DNA of 64,000 nucleotides. Source: Progne subis subis (Eukaryota; Chordata; Aves; Passeriformes; Hirundinidae). Below, piece by piece: positions 50,801 through 64,000 of this stretch. Both the position numbers and the translations under genes were made by a program. The stretch spans positions 8,109,192-8,173,191 of the forward strand of contig JAKJHU010000023.1 of assembly GCA_022316685.1 (NCBI GenBank), given 5' to 3'. Below the pieces are notes generated by a model that had not been told where the DNA came from, did not search any database, and was given only the letters and a program-made list of their open reading frames with translations. Position 1 is the stretch's first letter. Every line of letters starts with the position of its first letter.

Positions 50801-52248
50801 GTGTGTTGTAAACAGTGCACCTGCACAATATAGCAAGTAGAGCAAGATGCGTTTTAGACATTTAAATGTGGTGGAGAAAAAAATATCACTAACACTTGTT
50901 GCAGGAGCAGATTTCTTCTGTCTTTTCCGGTGTCCACAGACAGGTGCAGAGCTTTGCCTGCTGTGAGATCCCCACCTGACCTGGTCAGGCAGGCACAAGG
51001 GGACATAGGAGTCCTGTGAGTGTGGATGCCCATGGGTTTGGGTATTCTAACGTGCCTGCTGTGTTAGAAGTCACACTGTGTTAGTCTGGACGGGGTAGCT
51101 ACTGGGTTTAGATGTCATGGGGAAGGCTGCTTACAGTTCTGGGCGTCTATTCTAAACCAACCTTGTACTGAAGAGTTGCAAAAAAAGAGTTTCCAGGGTG
51201 ATAGGAGAATAGTCATCATCTCCTAAGAGAAATTTCAGTGCTTATTTACATTGCTTAGAGGATCAGTTGTAGCTTTTGGTTTTATTTGCTAAGGTGCAAA
51301 AATAAATTAAATCATAGTGTTGGCCAAAAATTCCATCAATAAAATTTAGGCTGGAAATGAGGAGACAGCTAAAGAGAATAGTGAGAGGCATTCCATCCCA
51401 GTTAGTGTTGATACAAAGCTTCAGACATCATTAGGTGAAGTAATTGCCTGCAATATGACAGAAGGAAAGTAATCAGACTGCAATCCAGTCAATCTCTGCC
51501 CATAGTTTGTTGATGCATGAGTAAAAAAATACTCCCTTTTGTTCATCTTTAGCATGTGACAAAAAGTTCTGCCTAAAGACCAAATTGCATTTGTCACTGT
51601 CTTTTCCCTGTGCTAATTAAATTGGCATTACATTGTATGTTTGTGAATATGTTCAGTTCTCTATGAATAAGCACAAGCTACAGTGTTTGTCTTAGCGCAG
51701 AAGTTTAATACGACTTTAGGACTGTTTCCTTTCTTTAAAATGTTAACACTAACTCCTTTTCATGTCTTCTTTCTTTGTTATGTAAGCTCTTGTTTTGATA
51801 CAGAAAGGTCCAAATTTTATTTAGATTTCCAAAATATTATTACAATGAGGATAATTACTTCTTTTGAGTTGGAAGCTAATAAACCTTGTGGTTGGGATTT
51901 TTTTTGGATGTGTGTGTTTGTTTGTGTTTGGGTTTTTTGAGTTGAATGTCATGTTTCCTAATGTCCTTGTATTCCATTCACTTCACTCTTACGTTCATGT
52001 CTTCATGAAGATTCCCTGGTTACCCTTCTTAGCATCTTTATCTTTTTAGAATTTAATCATTCTTATGCAGTTAGTAGGTTATCAAGTTGCCTTTTCTGAC
52101 TTGCTGCTAGACACTCCAAGTTTAAAAGCTTCTTCATATTTATCACTTTTATTATAGGTTTGGAGGAAATAAACCTGTATATTGAACTGGCTGGTAAATT
52201 TAGCAATAATAACAACAATAAGAAAAATTCTTTTACCTTTTACTGTAG
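47804..52248 (+). other. Intron 4 of SCML2-like gene
   Basis: About 4.4 kb, GTATGC to TACTGTAG. It contains an antisense LTR-like element at about 48.48-48.9 kb. The rest, including a patch around 50.7-51.0 kb with mixed open frames, shows nothing I can name. Confidence 0.8.
48480..48900 (-). mobile_element. Probable solo LTR of an avian endogenous retrovirus (antisense)
   Basis: Read on the minus strand there is a TATA box (TATAAAAG, 48648-48641) and, about 95 bases downstream, a polyadenylation signal AATAAA (48549-48544). This is the U3-R-U5 spacing expected of an LTR. The + strand text around AAAAGGCCTTCAAAGGATGC and CTTTTATAAGTTTTGG resembles LTR sequence that I associate with songbird genomes. 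That resemblance is from memory, not a search. No internal retroviral coding sequence lies beside it. Boundaries and target-site duplication were not resolved. Confidence 0.5.
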
Positions 52249-55552
<3,304 letters not shown>

Positions 55553-55641
55553 GGTTCCAGATGAATGCATCCTCTTGGCCAATGTTTCTCTTAAGAACTC
55601 TCAATGGAGCTGAAATGGCACCTGCAGCATTCTTTAAGAAG
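55553..55641 (+). CDS. SCML2: SCML2-like, exon 6: MBT1-MBT2 linking arm, codons 133-162
   Basis: 89 nt between TCCTCAG and AAG|GTAAGA. It completes Gly133, then reads FQMNASSWPMFLLRTLNGAE and MAPAAFFKK, ending in phase 0. The motif SSWPMFLL.TLNG.EMA is the hallmark extended arm that joins the two MBT repeats in SCML2/SCMH1/Scm proteins. GAEMAP and NASSW are SCMH1-like, while the QMN and FFKK positions are closer to SCML2 (YQMNTSSWP, LFKKEPPKP). Confidence 0.97.
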
Positions 55642-57072
55642 GTAAGAAGAAAGGCATTTCTAGTAAACAACTTCCTATCATTTGGTCCAAGGTTACGTTT
55701 TTAATGAGGACGCTAAGATATTGTCCTGTTGTCTGCAGGAAAGATGGGGAAGGCAAGACTATTATTTAAAATGACTTTGAACTGGATTGACATGCTGTGG
55801 AACTAGAAAGAAGGATCTGCTTCTAGTCTCTAGAGAGGGCTGTTTCTTTTCCTGAGCTAAGACTTCAAAGTATGGTGTGTTATTTAGAAAAATTGTGTTT
55901 GCTCATTTTTTGTCCCATGGATTTTAGGTAAAATTCATATATTACTTAACAGCACTGTAGTCATGTGAATATGCACAGGCGTAAAAACAAATTAAAAGGG
56001 AATGAGACCCATTGGAATACAGTAGTGCTTGGAAAGGTTTTATTAAACATTTTCATTGGTCACACACTCACCATTTAAAATATAGTAAGAAAGTAGTTGA
56101 AAATAGCTGAAAAAGCCATTCAGTTTTGTAAATATGACTCTTGAGTAAGTTACTGTGAAATATGGAAAATTATATAAAAATAACTAAGAATGAATTGATT
56201 CAAATTTTTGTTGAGGTGATAAAACCCTGTTGTCATACTGAGTGTGTTCTCTCTGGAGTGATACTGGCAGGTATGTTAGCAAATCAAACACTTGGGTTCA
56301 GGCCTGCAATCACATCATTTGGTGCTAACTTCATATAATTATAAATTTTTTTAGATAAGATAAGATAATATAAACTTTCTGAGGTGTGATGAGCCATGTT
56401 TCTCTGTGCTAGCCTGCAGCACATCTGAGATGGGCTTGGATAATAACATTCTTGAGGCTGAGGTGGTAATTTGTGTTCTGTCAGATAACAGCTTCTGCTG
56501 TGGAGGTACACTTATGCCAGTCACATTCTCTTGATTTTTGTTTTTCTTTTGTCCACTTGGAATTGGTCTAAGGCCAACTGAGTTAACAGAGGCCTATAAA
56601 TAATGTCCAGTGCTAATGAATTTTTCATGGATTAATTGTGAGGTAAAGCTTTTACCGGAGAGTTATCAGTCCCCAGAAATATCCATGCTCTGCAAACCTC
56701 TTCTTTATTAGCATGTAATAATTTCATTTTAGTGTCTTGGCTGTCTTGCTGCCCAGACATAATGTATTGGTTGCAACCTCCTGCTTATGTAAATACTTTT
56801 ATCAGGGTCTTTCTCTCATGGAGAATTTTGCTAATTATCCCAGCTGTGTTTGGGGAATAGAATAAAGATTTTTTATTTTTTTTTTAGTGCGGAAGAGCAA
56901 AGGCAATTTTGCAATACAAATAAGTTTCCTTGAATATGTTCTATAACTTCCTGAGAGTAGGGACTATAAGAAGTAAGACTGTTGAGGAAAAATAAAGGGC
57001 TGTTATTTAGTTTGTTTTTTTTTTTCAAGAGGTCACAGAAATACAAATATTCTACCACGCTTATTTTTGTAG
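55642..57072 (+). other. Intron 6 of SCML2-like gene
   Basis: About 1.4 kb, GTAAGA to TTTTTGTAG, AT-rich. No embedded gene or repeat was recognised apart from short T-runs and a GATAAGATAAGATAA tract near 56355. Confidence 0.8.
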
Positions 57073-57339
<267 letters not shown>

Positions 57340-58631
57340 TAATTGTTTTTCTCCTCAATTACAGCAGAATTTTAAAAACCAGCTGGCTAAATGCAGATAA
57401 GACTGAAGATTTGATTTGTGACTAGCATATGAGGATGAAATTTTCTTTATGTAGCTTAAAGCTAATAGAAATTGCGGGGAAGCAATTTTTGCCTGTTCAT
57501 AGTATCTCTGGGAACACGTTTTATTTAATACTGTTTAGGAGGACTTCTGATGACTTCTAATTTTTGTGTGCTTGTAAAGAATCTTGAACTAGATTTGCTG
57601 TTTATATTTTTGATAGATACATGTTCCTGTTTAGTCATACTGGCTGCTGCAGCACTTTGTTATGCTAACTGCTAAGTAAAATAGTCTTTGCTTCTGTGAT
57701 GATTGCAGGTCTAAACGATATATTTAGTGTTTCTTCTTTCATACTCAAAATTCTGTCTTGCAACTGCCTGTTCTGAATGCTTTGTCATCCTCTTGCCTTT
57801 AGGGATGTTTGCTGATCAGGTGATAGTGTCTCTTTAACTAATGGCCACTCTATAATGCTCAACACTCTACCTTAGAAAGAAGGGAAATAGCATGAAGAGG
57901 GATATCCCTCAGTATAATCCCTTTGCTACTCTGGGGACTGCTTGTCCCCAGAATAAGGCTTTTCTGTCAAACTGTTTGAGTTTCTCTATCCTCATCCCAT
58001 AAAAATTCATCAGAGGGTTTGGAGGGGAGGAATCATATATTAATTAATTTCTTTATTAACTAGAATAATTTATTCTCAGTTAGAATTTTCACAACCGGTG
58101 TTAGGTGAGTAAGGAACAAGTAGATTGGTGTCACAGAATTCTCGGTGGAAGTAGGAAAGGAACAGAAGCAACAAGGCAAGAAGTCAGTAATGTTTCCTGG
58201 CCTTTCCATCCCCATTGTTTTTCTCAGTCTTTTGCTAGCAGGTCAAGAACTGTATGGAAAATCTAATTGGAATTAGTTAAGGGTACCTCTGCATCCTTGC
58301 TCTCACCTGCCTGTCTGAAGTTGCTGCCAGGGCTCATAGTACCTGGAATTGAGTTTAGTCCATTCTGGCAGATTTCAGCAAAGGAGTAGCTATGTGTGTA
58401 GCTGTACTGTCCAAAATGATCTGCTGGTACAAACCTGCAGTGAGAGTGAAGGGGATGTCAGGCGAGGACGATGCACACTTGATCAGAAGTCATCTAATAG
58501 GTACCACACTGACCTTAGTCTTAATGTTTCTGTGCTCCTTCTGTGCCTCTGTGAGAAAGTGTCTTTCTCAGCTTCTTCAGAAGGTTGACCTTATCTTAGG
58601 TGATCATGAATGAGATGTGTTTAAATGCTTA

Positions 58632-58832
58632 AGTTAGTCGTTTCTTTACTGTGGGGGTGACTGTGCACTGGCACAGACTGCCCAGAGAAGTTGTGGAGTC
58701 TCTCTCGCTGGAGGAGGTATTCCAGTCTGGACACAATCCTGTGCTGCGTGCTCTGGTATAACCTTGAGTAAGGAGGTTGGAGCAGGTGACCCACTGTAGT
58801 CCCTTCCAGCCTGACCCATTCTGTGATACACA
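58632..58832 (+). mobile_element. CR1 LINE 3'-end fragment
   Basis: Sense CR1: GCACTGGCACAGACTGCCCA, GAGAAGTTGTGGAGTCTCTC, then TCTGGACACAATCCTGTGC, GGAGGTTGGAGCAGG, a diverged CCCTTCCAGCCTGACCC and the terminal ATTCTGTGATAC. It is 5'-truncated, about 200 bp, and lies in intron 7. It accounts for the small minus-strand open frames here. Confidence 0.92.
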
Positions 58833-61800
58833 AGAGAGGTGTGTAAATAAGTGGCATTGAGTTTTTAAAGCATATTTTTGTGAAAGTTTAGATTACTGAG
58901 TCCAATTTCATATTCTGGAAAGAATATTACTAAATTGTTTAGTCTACTCCAATTTCACCGCTGGAAAGCCAGCAATAGTTTGAGATAATACATCCAGAAT
59001 TTTTTCTTGCCTGATTAATGCTTGATAGAACTCAAAGTTGTTTGACAATAAGTAAAGCTGGTAATGTAATCCAGTTCTTCAGGTAATAAACCAAACAAAA
59101 TTCAGACTTGAAATATCTATTCAGGTAGGATACTATTGCTTTATAATGAGAAACAAAAATGATCCAGGCATTCATAAAATCTGAATTAAGGTCTTTAAAA
59201 ACTTGTAGTTAAAAGCGAGAATTTTGAACTGTAATAGAAACTGAGTGCAAAGAGGTGCAGGCTGGAGGGTTTTTTATTTTGGATTCCAAAAGTGAGGCCA
59301 AAATTAACTGCAGTTTTATTGAAATTGTGTATTCATTTTTCCCCATTCTGTGCACAAATATTTTTTTATTTCTATTTTGCTTTGTGTTATTTTTATTTAT
59401 TTTATATTTGTATGTATCATACACACTTGTTGAATTTACATAGCTGGATAAAATACTTTTTGCTTTCAGGCTAGGTTTTTTACTGTTACTTGATCGCTGT
59501 TGAGCCATTAAAGAAGTGCAGCGACAATCCTTTATTAAGATGTAAATAATAGCAAGAAGAGTATAATCAAGTTGTTTCAATTCAGAAATATGATGGTGTT
59601 ATCAGGATTCTTCATTGTGTCACACTAACATTGACTGACATCACATTGTCACACTAACATCTCCTGTTAAGGGAGAAAATAATGACAGGTACTACATTGC
59701 AGGGATTTGCCTGGAGTATTGAAGTGTTATTCTGGTCTGGATGTTTTTCCTGCTGGTTACCTCAGTATTTCTGGCTTGAATTCCTGGAGTAGAAAGTGAA
59801 AATAATTGACTTAAGAGTGGCTTGGATTCCAGAGTGAATATGAAAAGTATTCTTGATTTTTGTAAAGCTGAAAGCATTTATATGTGTTAAATCACTACTT
59901 AGAGGGTTTTAGTGAATTTAGTGAACATGAAATTTAGTGAACATGCAAAGCCAATATCCTGCAATCTAAGTATGAAAGCAGTAAAGTACGCTTTAAATTT
60001 CATTCATTCCTAGGATAACAATTTCCTGCCATGAGATGTATTTTGGGGTCTAATTTAACCTTTTGCAAAAGAGATGAAATGCAGTAAGGGAGATGGTATG
60101 AAAGCTAGGGAAGATTTTATTTCAACTGTCTTCGGTCTTAGCCTTTTAGGATGCCCAGAGAGAATGTAGGACCTCTGCCATGAGAGGTGTTTAAGAACAG
60201 TTTAAATACAGGCTCCTAGGATATGGGGGAGTTTATTCGGACCAGATTGATTATATGTTATTTTTACTCTTAATAACTGTATCCTTTCTACCTCTCATTG
60301 GTATTAGACAGCTCATGAACTAAGAAGATAATACAGATATGTTAGGTGAAAAGTTGTTTTGGACCAACTGTTGGTAGCATTTAGGCCCTAATATTTGTAT
60401 TTATGTTTTGTCTTCGGTCCTTATCAGAAGATGTGACTTCAGTGGACCTGGCTGGATGTCAGGATATGTGCACAGTGGTATGAAATGTACCATTCGATAT
60501 TTATAATATCAGAAGCTACGCTTAGCTAATATCGAAGTTTGTGTCATTAGAAATATCTCTGATAGTAGTAATCGGTTATGTATGGTTTGACTTCAGTGCT
60601 TGATGTTGGCTTGGCTTGCTGCCTCAAGGTTAATATTTTAAGGATGCAATAGATTGTTTTCTCTGTGTCTCTTGATCGTTGAAAGGCTCTTAGAGATGAC
60701 TTGTTACACATAAACAGTGTTGTGAAAAGTACCTAATGCAAGAGATTGACATGTCTGTGCTGGAGCAGTCTGGGGGATCATCTGCTCTTGAAGACTTTCT
60801 CCAGCAGTGGCTGAAAGCAGATATCTGAAGAAAAGTGTAAGCACAGAGGAGACAGGTCTGCACAAGTGTTCCTAGTGTCTGTTCATCCACAGCCCAGCAC
60901 CTTCCAAGCCCAGAATAATGCTTTTATGCTGGTTGCCTTCTCAGGCACTCAGCATAAAAGGGGAAGAACTTGATCTAAGCTGTTCTATTATATACTGGAG
61001 CCATCTAAACTTTTAGCACCTACAACATTTTTTTGGCACCTATAACATAAGGCATTCTCTAACTGAGTATATTTTTTGTGGTAAAGGAGATACTGATTTT
61101 CCTTGCTGATAGCGTTTGTTGTCCTTGGTTTCTTATACTGAAACAGGTTCTTGTACTTCCAGTACTTTTACAGGAAGATTTTGGTTTTGTTGATCAGGGA
61201 TCAGTTTTATTCCTCTGGTCACCCTTCTTCTTCTGTACTGTTTCCTTTTCACTTACAGCATTTTTGAGCCACTGATCCAGAAGTGCACAATATATGGAAA
61301 CTTAGTGACATAGTGGTGCCTTCTGTTACGTTTTCTGTTCCTTTCATGATTATTCATTAATTGGTATTTGGGATTTTTGGACTTTTACTGATATTGTGTG
61401 CTTCCTTGGAGGGAGTATGAATGCAAAAAAAAAAAAAATCAGTCTTGTTCCTTTAGTGTTACCTTCTGTGTTTGCTCGTTCTTAAATTTGATCATCTCTT
61501 GGGTCCATGTAACTTCTGCTTTTGATATATTTAAGAAAGCTTTTAAAGTTTTATATCTTTTGCATGTTTTTTTATTCACTTTTTTCCTAGGCTAAATATA
61601 TTGTACTTTTCTATTTAACCACAATAGATTGTATTTTTTACTTTACTCGGTTGAATAGTAAAAATCTGTTGTTATACCCAAGAATATTCTTGGTATTCTT
61701 CTATTGCTCTGTAGCTCATTGTATTTGAAGCTTATGATTGAAGTAGGCAGCAGGTGACTGGAGATTGTCGAAACTTTTTCTATTTTCTGTTTCTGTATAA

Positions 61801-62168
61801 ATTCATTTTACTGTGTAGTTATTACATGTAAATGGCAGTTACTTAGGCAACCCACCTTTTTATTTATAACAGAAGTAAAGCCTTTTCCAAAAAAGAGAGA
61901 AGAAAAAAGAATGACTGGGTACAATCCATGTGGGAAACAATAAGTAGTTTCGCCTGCAAAGATTTATTTCAATATTAAGTAGTATCTATCATTTAGATGT
62001 GAACAGCATCTGGAAGTAGAGGGATCAGTTTCTACATATCCATGATCCTCCCAGTCTTATGAAGCTTGATTTTTGAAGTATAAAGGCGATGCTAAGAACT
62101 CAAAAATTTGGAACTGTTCTCTGCACTCTAAAAATTTGGGAAGCCAAGGGAAGATGATAAAATAATTT

Positions 62169-62204
62169 AAAACAAAACAAAACAAAAAAAACCAAACCAA
62201 AACC
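62169..62204. repeat. (AAAAC)n/(AAACC)n simple repeat
   Basis: AAAAC units grade into AAACC units; low-complexity sequence in intron 7. Confidence 0.85.
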
Positions 62205-64000
62205 GTGATACACTGTAGCTTTTACCCTTAGTCATATTCTTTCTTTCCCTCTCCTCTGTCTCCCCCTCTTCCCCACCCTGTGTCTCCTCATTGCTTTTCT
62301 CCTAATTTAGTGCATTTATTGTCAGTGAGTGAAATCTTCTTTCATTATGCTAATCAGGGTGTTGATGTTAAAGGTCTCCTTCTAAAACTATCTGCAGCAA
62401 AAAGTATAGTATAGGCTCAAGCAGAGATTTAAAAGTATCTTATTTGTCTATTTTTTGATTTCTTCATTTTATATAATTTTGTCATGTTCTCAATGTTTAC
62501 TTTGTGCAGATTTTACCAAGCTAGGTACTAGATACAGTCTTCTCTGTTGCTGATGAAATTATGTGAAAATAGCTCTGTTATGTTTTCAGACGAATTGTGC
62601 ACAAATGTGCGACATCAGTACAAACCTAAGTAATGCCCTGTTTACAGATGAAACAAGAGAAGTGTTGAAACTTTAGATAGAGCTACAGTTAAATCTGTGA
62701 AGACTCTGTGTTGTTTAGAGTAGCCAAAAAAAGTCAGATAAGCGTGGTAATTAAGTTTCATTAAAGGAAAAAGACGTGAAGTGGTACAATTTCATCCTGC
62801 TGGAGTTTTTATTTTCCTGTCAGTGCAGCCAGCTTCTCTTCATGAGCAGATCACAGTAGTTAAATCAGGCACATACAGTAAGCAGATCTGTGCTGTCTTC
62901 AGAATTGTACATGAAAAACTCCTCAGCGCTTCAGGCTAAAATCTGATTTGCCACATTCTCTCAAACGTTAAGCTTTTTTTATTTCGTACTAATGTTTCTT
63001 GACATCTTGCAGCAGGGCTTGGATAGTGCTGCTACAGGGCAGTAATCACTTAAGAAAAAAATAAGGTTTTGCCTTTCCCAAAGATGTGACCTTATTGTAA
63101 GTCTGGATTCCTCGTCATCTTACCATGTTTATTTATAAGGTAATTGCAATTTTCTTGTAAATTGGAAGTACTCCAACACATGTATTTTTGATTGCTACAT
63201 GGATTTTTTTTTTTCTTTTTAATTTGCTCTTGTTCAGGTCTTGTGGACACTGCAGGTATTTCAGTATACTCTAAATAGAAAGTTGTACTACTGTATAGAC
63301 CTCCCACCTGCAGCTTGAGTAATAAAAGACCGTACACACCTGTGAGGGCTAAGCAGTAAAGAGTTACTAACCTAGTTGTGCCAAACCACAGCGAATGGTT
63401 GTGGTGCCCTACTAGTGAATGGGATTGAGTGGATATTTTCCAGATCTGTGTCAATTGGTGTAAGCTATGTCCAGAGTATCAGTACTGTCATTCAGATGCT
63501 GAGACAAAACAAATTATGGCATTGTACCATGCTCTGTGTGTCTTTTTTCCTTCCCTGCAATCTTGTTGCATTTTATTGTCTCATTTTGGGCCCACCTTTC
63601 ATCCTACTTATGCTATTTGGTGGAAAATAATGGCAAAACTAGGGCAGAATCAGTAATGATTGGGTGAAAAGTCAGGTTGTTAAATTTGTACTCAGTGTGT
63701 AGAGCTGGGTTTTGCCAGGCTTGTTGACAGATTCATCATCAACACATCTAGGTTCACTTCAAGTAACTCAAATTGATACTGTTTTGATAGCTCAAGTTAT
63801 TTGCCTGCTCTCTTCCTTGCCTTCCTTCCTTCCAGATTATCAACAAAATATGGGAGTTTTTTGTTGGGGTTTGTTCGGTTTGGGTTTTTTGCTAATGTGG
63901 TTGCAATGGCAATGCTTGTTGAAGGGTGAAACCAGAAGATGGCTTTTCACAGTTCTTGGTTTCTAGGGACTAACTGAAAAGATCTTCCAGAAGTCTTTGT

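Overview
This is vertebrate genomic DNA, most likely avian. It is AT-rich, with long introns, one sharp CpG island, and chicken-repeat-1 (CR1) LINE fragments ending in the bird-type tail ATTCTGTGATTC. I see no operons, Shine-Dalgarno sites, CRISPR arrays or tRNA/rRNA genes. Most of the short open frames across the window are chance.

The one gene I can support is the 5' half of a Polycomb-group gene on the + strand, almost certainly SCML2 (Sex comb on midleg-like 2). Its promoter is the CpG island at about 20.93-22.3 kb, with NRF1-like and YY1 motifs and a probable non-coding first exon. Six downstream exons were reconstructed by hand: 34995-35102 (contains the ATG), 41065-41133, 47733-47803, 52249-52483, 55553-55641 and 57073-57316. 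All have AG/GT borders, and the phases agree at every junction (1, 1, 0, 1, 0, 1). Together they give 243 complete codons: a short N-terminal leader, MBT repeat 1 and MBT repeat 2. The C-terminal parts known from SCML2 family members (SLED/DUF3588-type region and SPM/SAM domain) must lie beyond the right edge.

Layout: 1-20.9 kb is upstream intergenic sequence with no supportable gene. It holds a purine-rich strand-asymmetric block, a 47-nt T run, microsatellites, a strong hairpin and an antisense CR1 reverse-transcriptase fossil. 20.9-22.3 kb is the promoter. 22.3-35.0 kb is intron 1. 35.1-57.1 kb contains the coding exons and introns 2-6, with CR1 copies (42.2 kb; 43.4-44.8 kb), an antisense LTR-like element (48.5-48.9 kb) and a GC-rich orphan block (39.3-39.7 kb). 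57.3-64 kb is the start of intron 7, with one more CR1 copy and two weak candidate exons.

I found no clearly undescribed system. The most checkable observations are the promoter minisatellite carrying repeated ATGGCGGC motifs, the four-codon upstream ORF, two near-perfect hairpins, and the mixed SCML2/SCMH1 character of the encoded MBT repeats.
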